This document shows, piece after piece, positions 1 to 7,451 of a DNA stretch of 64,000 nt (its first letter is position 1; every line of letters begins with the position of its first letter). The translations under genes and the position numbers were made by a program. The stretch comes from Roseateles hydrophilus. GTDB taxonomy: Bacteria; Pseudomonadota; Gammaproteobacteria; Burkholderiales; Burkholderiaceae_C. Under the pieces are notes generated by a model, which was given only the letters and a program-made list of their open reading frames with translations, did not search any database and had not been told where the DNA came from. The stretch spans positions 124,001 to 188,000 of the forward strand of contig NZ_JAPPUY010000004.1 in NCBI RefSeq assembly GCF_026712245.1, read 5' to 3'.

Positions 1-861
1 CTCACGCTGGCCGCCGAACAGCAGCGCCTGACGCTGGCGCGGCAGCTGCGCGACAGCCAGCAGCGCACGCTGGCGCTGACCACGCAGCGCCACCAGCTCG
101 GCGCCGCCTCGGGGCTGGAGCTCGCACGCGCACAGACCGCCTTCGAGGCCGCCCGCGGCGAGGCCACCCGGGCCCAGGCCGCCGTCACCCAGGCGCGGCT
201 GCAACTGGAACTGCTGGCCGGCCAGCCGCTGCCCGACAGCCTGCTGCCGGCAACGCAGGACCTCGCCCCCGTGACCGCCCTGCCCGCCTTGCCACCCGGC
301 CTGCCGGCCGAGGTGCTGCTGCAGCGCCCCGACCTGCGCGCCGCCGAGCAGGCGCTGCAGGCCGCCGCCTTTGACGTGGGCGCCGCGCGCGCCGCGCGCT
401 TCCCGCGGCTGACACTGACGGCCAGCGCCGGCACGCGCTCGCCCGAGCTGGACGGCCTGTTCAAGAGCGGCACCGGCTTCTGGAGCCTGCTGCCGCAGCT
501 GGACCTGCCGCTGTTCGACGGCGGCGCGCGGGCCGCGCAGGTGGAGGCCAGCGAGGCCAGCCGCCGCCAGGCCCTGGCCAGCTACGAGGCGGCGCTGCAA
601 TCGGCCTTCCGCGAAGTGGCCGATGCGCTGACCGTGCGCGACAGCCTGGCCGAACGGCTGCAAGCCCAACAGGCCCAGGTGGCCGCCGCCGAGCAGGCGC
701 TGCGGCTGGCTGAGGCCAGCTACCGCCTGGGCGGCAGCAGCCAGCTGGACCTGCTGGACGCCCAGCGCCAGCTCGCCACGGCCCAGCAGGCCCTGGTGAC
801 GCTACGCCAGACGGAGCAGGCCAACCGCATCACGCTGCTGCGCGTGCTGGGCGGGCGCTAG
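1..861 (+). CDS. Outer-membrane efflux channel (TolC/OprM/NodT family), 5'-truncated
   Basis: The reading frame is open from base 1, so the N-terminus (signal peptide, lipobox) lies outside the window. The visible 286 residues are the C-terminal half of an outer-membrane factor: long Ala/Gln/Glu-rich helices, then the family-typical stretch PAEVLLQRPDLRAAEQAL near residue 102, a beta-strand segment around LFDGGARAAQVEAS, and a final coiled-coil helix ending in a typical LGG. These proteins form the trimeric channel of RND-type tripartite exporters. The partner pump and adaptor genes would lie upstream, so the substrate cannot be inferred. Family assignment is firm; the subfamily (NodT-like lipoprotein) is likely. 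Confidence 0.9.
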   Translation, partial: LTLAAEQQRLTLARQLRDSQQRTLALTTQRHQLGAASGLELARAQTAFEAARGEATRAQAAVTQARLQLELLAGQPLPDSLLPATQDLAPVTALPALPPGLPAEVLLQRPDLRAAEQALQAAAFDVGAARAARFPRLTLTASAGTRSPELDGLFKSGTGFWSLLPQLDLPLFDGGARAAQVEASEASRRQALASYEAALQSAFREVADALTVRDSLAERLQAQQAQVAAAEQALRLAEASYRLGGSSQLDLLDAQRQLATAQQALVTLRQTEQANRITLLRVLGGR

Positions 862-1272
862 TGCGCCGAAGTCCTCGCGCTGGCCGGGTGGGCGGCGCGG
901 GGACTGTGCAGTCGACGCCCTGTTGAAGCGTTGGGCCGCGCGCGATGCGTTGCGATGCGGGGCTGCGGCCGGGCCGGGTGTTTGGCGTCCAGCTTTCGCC
1001 CCCTGCCATGGCACTGCTTGCCGGCTTGCTGAACCGGTATGCAGCGGCTGCTGCCAGTCAACACTGCCGCGTAGGAGGGCAGGTCTCGGCCAGGAACTGC
1101 CCACCGCGAGGGCTGCTTTGGTCAGGATCAGCAGGCGCGTTACGCGGACAGCGACGCACGGTATTCGCCAGCAGTCGGCAGCGGAAATCGCCAGTCGATC
1201 AAGCACTTGCTCATGCCAGAAGGGCGCTCATGACGCGGCACGGGTCTACATTACGCAGACTGTCGACAACAC
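862..1272. other. Non-coding stretch between efflux gene and integron cassette
   Basis: About 410 bases without a convincing gene. The open frames here lack family resemblance and overlap each other on both strands. I see no integron integrase and no complete second attC in this stretch. The last bases before the cassette contain a short core-site-like sequence at 1268-1280. Confidence 0.5.
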
Positions 1273-1280
1273 GTTAGGGT
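1273..1280. other. Integron recombination core site at left end of cassette
   Basis: The sequence GTTAGGGT fits the GTTRRRY core of integron recombination sites, with crossover expected between G1273 and T1274. It is the exact inverse complement of ACCCTAAC at 1614-1621, the R'' end of the attC behind the following gene. That complementarity is what a linear cassette should show. Whether the sequence upstream is an attI or the scar of a lost cassette cannot be told. Confidence 0.7.
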
Positions 1281-1620
1281 GCTTAGATTGCAGCCTCAAT
1301 CTCAATGGTGCTTAATTGGCAATGTACTCGCAGCCAATAAGCATTTTTCAGTTGGCACAAGGGTTTTCTGTCTCCCGGCCCAATGGGGTGATGGTTACAA
1401 GAAAGTCGTCGCCATTGGTGTGCGCCGCGGTTCAAGAAAACTAGCACGCGTCATTGTTCCAAGCTCAAGCATTTCAAATTGGCGGGCCAAGGTTGTGTAC
1501 TCACCGTCCATTCTTCAACTAATAAGCGAATGGTGTACTCAGCCAGGTCATTCAAACTGGAACAGCCAAGACCACGTTGTCGAATACTTAGAATCTTTAA
1601 ACAATGACGCCGCACCCTAA
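1279..1620 (+). CDS. Integron cassette-encoded hypothetical protein
   Basis: A 113-residue protein of unknown function that starts with GTG inside the core site and whose TAA stop lies inside the R'' element of the downstream attC. This tight packing is typical of cassette genes. Its base composition is visibly more AT-rich than the neighbouring chromosome, which points to foreign origin. The protein is basic and soluble, with several Ser/Lys/Trp-rich segments (for example GVRRGSRKLARVIVPSS), no signal peptide and no membrane segment. I do not recognise the family. The true start could be a later in-frame codon. No promoter is evident; cassette genes normally rely on an external Pc promoter. 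Confidence 0.6.
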   Translation: MLRLQPQSQWCLIGNVLAANKHFSVGTRVFCLPAQWGDGYKKVVAIGVRRGSRKLARVIVPSSSISNWRAKVVYSPSILQLISEWCTQPGHSNWNSQDHVVEYLESLNNDAAP

Positions 1621-1710
1621 CCTTTCGGTCAACGTTACGACCCAAAGCTGCGCTTTGGGTTCCCTTCATGCCTGCGGCATTCCGGCCGCACGTTACCTCC
1701 AACGTTAAAG
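1614..1710. other. attC site of integron gene cassette
   Basis: This 97-bp imperfect palindrome has every expected attC part. R'' is ACCCTAAC (1614-1621). L'' is GGTCAACGT (1627-1635), which pairs with L' ACGTTACC (1690-1697) except for one unpaired base, the extrahelical base integrases use to choose the strand. R' is AACGTTAAAG (1701-1710), with crossover expected after G1704. The centre holds stems such as ACCCAAAG/CTTTGGGT. The excised cassette would span 1274-1704 (431 bp). No intI is visible in the window, so this is a solitary cassette rather than a complete integron. Confidence 0.8.
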
Positions 1711-1804
1711 CGCATGCGACTGCGACGCCGCTGAACTTTGCGACAGCCTCCACAGCCGCGCCCGCGCGGCCACGCCGTCGGCCCCGGGCGCCCTCCACCG
1801 CGCC

Positions 1805-2269
1805 TCAGCCGCCAGGCGCACGCAGCCGGCGCTGCGCCCAGCGGGCCAGCGCGCCCAGCACGGGGAGCTTGGCGTACAACTCCTCGGCGGCGTCCCAGTA
1901 GTCGCGGTGCACGGCCACGTGGCCGTCGGCGTCGAACACCAGGTGGCTGGCGCCGCGGATCACCAGCGCTTCGACCGTGGGCCGGCTGCGGCAGTGGAAG
2001 TCCCAGGTCAGGAAGGCGTGGTCGCCCTGGCACACCGCGACGGTGACGACGAAGCGCGCCTCGTGCAGCGTCTCGAACATGTGCGCGAACACGCGGCCGA
2101 TGGCGGCGCGGCCCTGCACTTCGTTGAAGGGATCCTTGAAGCGGGCCGTGTCGGCATACAGCGCCAGCAGCGCCGGCAGCGACGCGGGCGTGAGGCGCTC
2201 GTAGGCGGCGGCCAGCGCGGCAACGCGGGGGTCGGTGGCGTCGGTGGAGGCAGTGGGCAGAGGTGTCAC
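1805..2269 (-). CDS. Nuclear transport factor 2 / SnoaL-like family protein
   Basis: A 154-residue protein with the cone-shaped NTF2-like fold signature: an N-terminal helical part (AALAAAYERLTPASLPALLALY), then ARFKDPFNEVQG and the strand-rich half ending in HLVFDADGHVAVHRDYWD. Members are small hydrolases, isomerases or accessory proteins binding hydrophobic ligands. It is the last gene of the eight-gene minus-strand operon starting at 8761 and follows the SDR gene after 4 bases. Proteins of this type regularly accompany the DUF1365/cyclopropane-synthase set. The exact reaction is unknown; a supporting role in modifying unsaturated acyl chains is inferred from context. Confidence 0.85.
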   Translation of the reverse strand: MTPLPTASTDATDPRVAALAAAYERLTPASLPALLALYADTARFKDPFNEVQGRAAIGRVFAHMFETLHEARFVVTVAVCQGDHAFLTWDFHCRSRPTVEALVIRGASHLVFDADGHVAVHRDYWDAAEELYAKLPVLGALARWAQRRLRAPGG

Positions 2270-2273
2270 GGCG

Positions 2274-3050
2274 TCAGTGTCCCGTCATGCGCCGCACGGC
2301 GGCAAAGTACCAACTGTTGGGCAGGCAGCGCAGCAGGCGCAGCCAGGCCGTGAAGCGGCGCGGGAAGTTCATCTCGAAGCGACCCTGGGCCCAGCCGCGC
2401 AGCATGTGGCGCGCGGCCTCCTCGGGCGTGATGAGCGCCGGCATCTTGAAGCCGTTTTGCGCCGTCAGCGGCGTGTCGACGAAGCCGGGGTTGACGATGG
2501 ACACGCCCAGGCCGTGCGGGCGCAGGTCCAGGTAGAGGTTCTCGGCCAGGTTGTTCAGCGCGGCCTTGGTGGGCCCGTAGGCCAGCGACATCGGCAGCCC
2601 GCGGTAGCCCGCCACGCTGCCCACGAGGCTGAGGTGGCCCTCGCCGGCCGCGAGCAGCTGCGGCAGCACGGCCTGCAGCAGGTGCAGCACGCCCTGGTAG
2701 TTGACGGCCAGGTGGCGCTGCATCTCGGGCAGGTCGAACGCGGTGGCGCGCTGCGCGCGGTAGTGGCCCGCGCAGTACAGCACCAGCGCCGGCGCCCGCC
2801 CAGCCAGCGCCTGCACGGCCTGCGCGGCCTGCGTCACGGCGGCGGCCTCGGTGACGTCCAGCGGCAGGGCGTGGCTGCCCGGGTGCATGGCGACAAAGCG
2901 GCCGAGCGCGTCGGCGTTGCGTGCTGACACGACGACGCGGGCGCCCTGCCCGTGCAGCGCCGAGGCCACCGCGCGGCCGATGCCCGTGGAGGCGCCGACG
3001 ATCCAGACCCAGCGGCCTTGCCAGTCGGTGAGCGGTGGGTTCAGCGGCAC
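2274..3050 (-). CDS. Short-chain dehydrogenase/reductase (SDR)
   Basis: A classical SDR of 258 residues. The nucleotide-binding glycine motif GASTGIG is at about residues 19-25, and the active-site Tyr and Lys lie in AYGPTKAAL near residue 157, preceded by the catalytic Ser in LVGSVAGYR. It should be a cytoplasmic NAD(P)-dependent oxidoreductase. It sits between the DUF3833 lipoprotein gene (3-base gap) and the NTF2-like gene in the fatty-acid modification operon, so an oxidised or unsaturated lipid derivative is a reasonable but unproven substrate. The C-terminal region is rich in Arg and aromatic residues (FPRRFTAWLRLLR), which may contact membranes. Confidence 0.9.
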   Translation of the reverse strand: MPLNPPLTDWQGRWVWIVGASTGIGRAVASALHGQGARVVVSARNADALGRFVAMHPGSHALPLDVTEAAAVTQAAQAVQALAGRAPALVLYCAGHYRAQRATAFDLPEMQRHLAVNYQGVLHLLQAVLPQLLAAGEGHLSLVGSVAGYRGLPMSLAYGPTKAALNNLAENLYLDLRPHGLGVSIVNPGFVDTPLTAQNGFKMPALITPEEAARHMLRGWAQGRFEMNFPRRFTAWLRLLRCLPNSWYFAAVRRMTGH

Positions 3051-3053
3051 GGG

Positions 3054-3593
3054 TCAGCCCTTCGTGAAGGCGAGCGTCACATCGCCGAGGTGGATGCCGA
3101 ACTTGCTCATGGCCGTGCGGTTGAGCACGGTGCGCGCGTCGACCATGTACATCCAGTCGTCCATCGCCACATGCCACACGCGGCCGTCCACCGGCAGTGC
3201 CAGCGTGTAGCGCCAGCGGAAGGCGTTGCCCGAGGTCTCACCCAGCGCCTCGCCGATGACGTCGTCGGCCCGGCCGCTGTAGCGGCCGTTGCCGAGGTCC
3301 TTCAGGCGCCAGACGCGGCGCTCCTTGGTGCCATCGCTGTAGGTGAAGTGCTCGTCCAGCACGCCGCTGTCGCCCTGCCAGGTGCCGGTCATGGTGACGG
3401 TGAAGCGTTTGACGACGCGGCCCGAACGGTCGGTGAACATGCCGTGCGCCGTCAGCGGGCCGCTGAGGTAGTCGCGCAGGTTGAGCACCGGGGTTTCGCG
3501 GGCGTAGTCCTGCACCTGCGGGCCGGCGCAGCCGGTCAGCGTGAGCGCCGTGCCGGCGGCAAGCAAGGTGGTGGTGAAGCGTCGGCGGTTCAT
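3054..3593 (-). CDS. DUF3833 family lipoprotein
   Basis: A 179-residue protein starting with MNRRRFTTTLLAAG and carrying a lipobox (LTGC) around residue 21, so it is probably an outer-membrane or periplasmic lipoprotein. The remainder matches DUF3833, a lipocalin-like beta-rich domain (GTWQGDSGVLDEHFTYSDG; VWHVAMDDWMYMVD). The start ATG overlaps the TGA of the upstream MFS gene by four bases, supporting this start over longer in-frame extensions. DUF3833 is almost always encoded beside cyclopropane synthase-like and DUF1365 genes; handling of modified lipids in the envelope is inferred. Confidence 0.88.
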   Translation of the reverse strand: MNRRRFTTTLLAAGTALTLTGCAGPQVQDYARETPVLNLRDYLSGPLTAHGMFTDRSGRVVKRFTVTMTGTWQGDSGVLDEHFTYSDGTKERRVWRLKDLGNGRYSGRADDVIGEALGETSGNAFRWRYTLALPVDGRVWHVAMDDWMYMVDARTVLNRTAMSKFGIHLGDVTLAFTKG

Positions 3594-4849
3594 TCGCGGT
3601 CCTTCCAGTCGGTGTGCCAGCGCTCGGCGCGCCACAGCCAGGTGGCGGCGGCGATCTTCAGCAGGCAGGGCAGCCCGCCGTAAGCCCAGGTCAGGGCCTG
3701 CAGGCCGGCGTCGTCCTGCCGGCCCGGGGTGTAGCCGGCGAGTGCCAGCAGCGGCAGCGCCAGGCCGGCGGCCAGCGCGAGGTTGAGCTTGGTCATGCAG
3801 GCCCACCAGCCCAGGTAGCGGCCCTCGCCGCGCTGGCCGTCGCCGGCCGCCTGGATGACGCCGGTGAGCAGCGCGCCGGGCAGGGCCAGGTCGGCGCCCA
3901 GCATCAGGCCGCTGGCCGCGCAGACGAGGCCGAAGGCCCAGGCGTCGCCCGCGCCCAGCAGCGGCGTGACGGCGAAGGCTGCCACGGCCGCGAGCATGCC
4001 CGCCCGCCACGCCGGCGCCAGGCCCCAGCGCGCGCCGGCCTTGACCCACAGCGGCAGGCCCACGACGGCCGCGCCGAAGTAGGCCAGCAGCAGCACGGGT
4101 TGCAGGTCGGGTGCCTGCAGGCGGTCGGCAATGAAGAAGGGCAGCAGCGTGGCCGGGATGGCGGTGGCGATGCCGTTGAGCATGAACACCACGGCCAGCC
4201 GCCGGAACGCGGGCTGGCGCCAGGGCGTGGCCGTGGCCGCGCCGGCGTCCACGGCAGGCAGCGGCGCCGGCACACGGCGCAGGCCCAGCAGACCCAGCAG
4301 CAGCAACCCGGCCAGCACGGCGCTGGTGACGCCCCAGCCCGCCAGGGCTGGCAGCGCGCTGGCGAACAGCACGCCGGCCAGCGTGCCGGCCTCGCGCCAG
4401 CCGGCCACGCGGGCGCGCAGCTCCGGCCCGCCGCCCCAGCGCGTGCCCCAGCTCTGGTGCACGATGCCCACGCCGCTGTAGGCCAGCGTGCACAGCAGCA
4501 GCGCGCCGGCCAGCCAGGGCAGCACGACAGTCGGCCCGCCCTGCGGCGGCCACCACAGCGCGGCAAAGGCCAGCGCCATGACAAGGGCGCCCAACGCCGC
4601 CGCCAACCAGGCGCGGCCGCGGTTGAACCAGCCATCGGCCAGCCGGCCCAGCGCGGGGTCGATCACCGCGTCCAGCGCCCGCACGGCCAGCACCACGCCG
4701 CCCAGCGCCGCCAGCGGCATGCCGAAGGCGGTGGCGTAGTGGTACGGCAGGTTCACGTACAGCGGCAGCGACACGAACGCCAACGGCACGGCCAAGCCGG
4801 CGTAGGCCAGGCCACGCGGCCAGGGCAGGCGCAGGGCGTCGGTGGGCAT
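3590..4849 (-). CDS. MFS transporter (GPH/MFS_2-like)
   Basis: A 419-residue integral membrane protein with about twelve hydrophobic segments across two halves. The N-terminal region (LPLYVNLPYHYATAFGMP) and the conserved DAVIDPALGRLAD segment near residue 60 match the sodium:galactoside symporter-like MFS_2 group. In this gene neighbourhood the family is thought to move lipid or fatty-acid-like molecules rather than sugars, but that is inference. It starts 10 bases after the chalcone-isomerase-like gene and overlaps the DUF3833 gene by ATGA, so it is translationally coupled in the operon. Confidence 0.88.
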   Translation of the reverse strand: MPTDALRLPWPRGLAYAGLAVPLAFVSLPLYVNLPYHYATAFGMPLAALGGVVLAVRALDAVIDPALGRLADGWFNRGRAWLAAALGALVMALAFAALWWPPQGGPTVVLPWLAGALLLCTLAYSGVGIVHQSWGTRWGGGPELRARVAGWREAGTLAGVLFASALPALAGWGVTSAVLAGLLLLGLLGLRRVPAPLPAVDAGAATATPWRQPAFRRLAVVFMLNGIATAIPATLLPFFIADRLQAPDLQPVLLLAYFGAAVVGLPLWVKAGARWGLAPAWRAGMLAAVAAFAVTPLLGAGDAWAFGLVCAASGLMLGADLALPGALLTGVIQAAGDGQRGEGRYLGWWACMTKLNLALAAGLALPLLALAGYTPGRQDDAGLQALTWAYGGLPCLLKIAAATWLWRAERWHTDWKDRE

Positions 4850-4859
4850 GCCGGTCTCG

Positions 4860-5441
4860 TCAGCGCGCCGCGCCGAGCAGGGCGTCGCGCAGCGCGGGCG
4901 CGGAGGTCTGCGGCGACAGCCAGATGCCGAAGAACAGCCGCGCGTACTCGGCGTCGCTCACGCTGGCGGTCTGGCGGCCGTTGTGGAAGAAGCGCACATC
5001 ACCGCCGCCGTCGTGCAGGCCGAGCAGGCGGTCGCCCGGGACCACATCGGGGAAGGCCTGCTTCATCAGGGCCAGCCAGCGGGCGGCCTGGGCGTCCTCG
5101 AACTTGCCGACGCGGCGCATCTCGGCCACCGAGCGCTCGGCGATCGCCGCACCTTCGAGCTTGCGGTCGTAGCTGAGCTCCAGGCCCAGCGGCTGGCGCG
5201 CGTAGTCGGCCGGCTCGAAGCCGGGCTTGACCCACAGCCGCGCCTCGTACACGCGCAGCCCGAAGAAGCGCAGCACGCCGCTGCCGCGCAACTGGGCCTG
5301 GGGCACCACGGGCTGGAGTTCGGCGGGCGCGGGCGGTGCGACCGGTGCGGCCGGCGCGGTGGGTTGGGCGTGGGTGGTGGTCATGGCAGGCAGGGCGAAT
5401 GCGGCAAGGGTGACAAGGGCCGCGCGGCGCGGGGTGGCCAT
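4860..5441 (-). CDS. Chalcone isomerase-like (Chalcone_3) periplasmic protein
   Basis: A 193-residue protein with an N-terminal signal peptide (ALVTLAAFALPAMTTTHA, cleavage near residue 25), then the bacterial chalcone-isomerase fold: QLRGSGVLRFFGLRVYEARLW, an ELSYDRKLEG strand and a C-terminal FHNGRQTASVSDAEYARLFFGIWL segment. In plants this fold binds flavonoids or fatty acids; the bacterial members are mostly uncharacterised and presumed periplasmic. It lies 5 bases after the cyclopropane-synthase gene. A lipid-binding role in envelope fatty-acid modification is inferred from the fold and operon. Confidence 0.87.
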   Translation of the reverse strand: MATPRRAALVTLAAFALPAMTTTHAQPTAPAAPVAPPAPAELQPVVPQAQLRGSGVLRFFGLRVYEARLWVKPGFEPADYARQPLGLELSYDRKLEGAAIAERSVAEMRRVGKFEDAQAARWLALMKQAFPDVVPGDRLLGLHDGGGDVRFFHNGRQTASVSDAEYARLFFGIWLSPQTSAPALRDALLGAAR

Positions 5442-5446
5442 GGCGC

Positions 5447-6694
5447 TCAGGCCGCCGGCTTGCGCAGCGTGAACTGGATGACGTCGGTGCTGCCGGCGTC
5501 GAAGGCGGCCTCGCAGTAGGCGAGGTAGAAGGTCCAGATGCGCTGGAAGCGCAGGTCAAAGCCCTGGCGCTGCACGGCGTCGATGTCCTTCAGGAAGGCG
5601 TCGCGCCAGCGGCGCAGCGTCTCGGCGTAGTCCCGCCCGAAGGCCAGCTTGTGCTCGACGACGAAGCCGGCGCGGCGCGCCTCGGCCTCGAAGGCGCTGG
5701 GGCTGGGCAGCAGGCCGCCAGGGAAGATGTACTGCTGGATGAAGTCGGTGGAGCGCAGGTAGCGCTCAAACAGGTCGTCGCGGATGGTGATGCTCTGGAT
5801 GCAGGCGCGGCCACCGGGCTTGAGGCAGGCGTTCAGCGTCTCGAAGTAGCCGCGCCAGTACTCGTGGCCCACGGCCTCGAACATCTCGATGGAGACGATG
5901 GCGTCAAAGGGCTGGTCGGCATGCTGTTTGGGCAGGTCGCGGTAGTCCTGGTAGACCAGCTCGACGGCCTCCTGCAGCCCGGCGTTGCGCATGCGCGCCT
6001 GGCCCCACTGCAGCTGCTCGCGGGACAGCGTCACGCCGGTCACGCGGGCGCCGAACTCGCGCGCCGCCATCTCGGCCAGCCCGCCCCAGCCACAGCCGAT
6101 CTCCAGCACGCGGGCGCCGGGCTTGACGCCGGCTTCGCGCAGCGCGCGGCGCACCTTGGCGTCCTGCGCCTCGACGAGGCCCACCTCGCGCGGGTCGCGG
6201 CCCTCGAACCAGGCCGAGCTGTAGCTCATGCCGGGGTCCAGCCACAGGCGGTAGAAGTCGTTGCCCAGGTCGTAGTGGGCGTGGATGTTCTTGGCGCTGC
6301 CGCTGCGCGAGTTGCGGCGCAGCAGGTGGCGCAGGCGGTAGGCCAGGCGGCCCCACCAGCGGCCGTAGATCAGCCCGTCGATGTGCTCGCGGTTGGCCAG
6401 GGCCAGGCGCAGCAGGCCGGCGAGGTCGGGCGTGTCCCACTCGCCATCGATGAAGCTTTCGGCCAGGCCGATGTCGCCCGCCTTGAGCACGCGCTCGAAC
6501 AGCGACCAGTGCTGCACGCGCAGCGCCGCGCGCTCGCCGTCGCCAGAGCCGAGGCTGAGCTGGCGGCCGTCGGGCAGTTGCAGGTCGAGCCGGCCGTGCG
6601 GCAGGCGCTCCAGCATGCGCAGCAGCCGGCGCGCGGCGGCAGGCGCCCGTGCGGGCAGGTCTTGGGATGCGGAGAGGGTGGTGGCGTTGGTCAT
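5447..6694 (-). CDS. Cyclopropane-fatty-acyl-phospholipid synthase family methyltransferase
   Basis: A 415-residue SAM-dependent methyltransferase. Landmarks are the N-terminal lipid-binding domain, the entry to catalysis NIHAHYDLGNDFYRLWLDPG, the SAM-binding loop VLEIGCGWGGLAE near residues 195-207, and EMFEAVGHEYW. The family transfers a methyl group to double bonds of phospholipid acyl chains, giving cyclopropane, methyl-branched or, with partners, furan fatty acids. DUF1365 and FAD-oxidoreductase genes immediately upstream (1-2 base spacing or overlap) match the set found in the singlet-oxygen regulon of Rhodobacter (recalled). The product may therefore not be a plain cyclopropane. Confidence 0.92.
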   Translation of the reverse strand: MTNATTLSASQDLPARAPAAARRLLRMLERLPHGRLDLQLPDGRQLSLGSGDGERAALRVQHWSLFERVLKAGDIGLAESFIDGEWDTPDLAGLLRLALANREHIDGLIYGRWWGRLAYRLRHLLRRNSRSGSAKNIHAHYDLGNDFYRLWLDPGMSYSSAWFEGRDPREVGLVEAQDAKVRRALREAGVKPGARVLEIGCGWGGLAEMAAREFGARVTGVTLSREQLQWGQARMRNAGLQEAVELVYQDYRDLPKQHADQPFDAIVSIEMFEAVGHEYWRGYFETLNACLKPGGRACIQSITIRDDLFERYLRSTDFIQQYIFPGGLLPSPSAFEAEARRAGFVVEHKLAFGRDYAETLRRWRDAFLKDIDAVQRQGFDLRFQRIWTFYLAYCEAAFDAGSTDVIQFTLRKPAA

Positions 6695-6695
6695 G

Positions 6696-7451
6696 TCAGC
6701 GACTCACGAGGTGATCGGGGGCCTGGGGCTTGCTGAAAAAAGGCACGCGCTTCAACCACAGGCGCAGGGCCTGCCAGTGGATGCGTGCCACGACGCCCAG
6801 CGTCATGAAGGGCATGCGCAGCACGGCCAGCCGCGCGCTGGCCGCGGTGAGCGGCTGCAGCGCGCCGCCCACGCTGGTTTGCAGCAGCGGGCCTTGCGCG
6901 TCGTGCAGGTCCACGCGCACCAGCGTGCGCTCGGCGCTGCGCTCGAAGCGGAAGCGGTACTGGCCCTGCGTGCTGCAGAACGGCGAGACGTGAAAGACCT
7001 TGGTGGCGCGCTGCTCGGCGCCGAAGGCCAGCTCGGGCCCGGCCAACAGGTAGGCGTGGCGCTCGCCGAAGGTGTTGTTGACCTCGGCCAGCGCCGCGGC
7101 CAGTGAACCGTCGGCGCGGTGCGCGTACCAGAAGCTCACCGGCTTGAAGGCAAAACCCAGCATGCGCGGGAAGGTGTGCAGCCAGACCTCGCCGTCGGCG
7201 TCGGTGATGCCTTCGCGGGCCAGCAGGCCGTCGAACCAGGCGAGCGCGTCGTCGCTACCATCGCCGTGGTCGCGGTCCTGGAAGCTCAGCCAGCCGCGGC
7301 CGTTGCGGTTCAACGCGGCGCAGCCCTGCTCGCGCAGCCGGCGCATGGGCAGCAGCAGAAAGCAGCCGCCATAGCGAAACTCGTGCGCGACCGGGCGCAG
7401 CCGCCGGTGCCAGACCGGGCCGAAGCCGATCAGCGGCACGGCAGTGCTCAT
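6696..7451 (-). CDS. DUF1365 family protein
   Basis: A 251-residue protein with the DUF1365 hallmarks: the N-terminal GFGPVWHRRLRPVAHEFRYGG, the central LHTFPRMLGFAFKPVSFWY and EVNNTFGERHAYLL, and a C-terminal amphipathic region. Its biochemical role is not established to my knowledge. It is nearly always encoded between an FAD-dependent oxidoreductase and a cyclopropane-synthase-like enzyme, as here: its start overlaps the oxidoreductase gene by ATGA, and one base separates it from the methyltransferase gene. A joint role in converting unsaturated acyl chains is inferred. Confidence 0.92.
   Translation of the reverse strand: MSTAVPLIGFGPVWHRRLRPVAHEFRYGGCFLLLPMRRLREQGCAALNRNGRGWLSFQDRDHGDGSDDALAWFDGLLAREGITDADGEVWLHTFPRMLGFAFKPVSFWYAHRADGSLAAALAEVNNTFGERHAYLLAGPELAFGAEQRATKVFHVSPFCSTQGQYRFRFERSAERTLVRVDLHDAQGPLLQTSVGGALQPLTAASARLAVLRMPFMTLGVVARIHWQALRLWLKRVPFFSKPQAPDHLVSR

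Noticed and set aside
862-1272. Several 60-134 residue frames between the efflux gene and the cassette
   Set aside because: They overlap on both strands, are Arg/Pro/Ala-biased, and have no ribosome sites.
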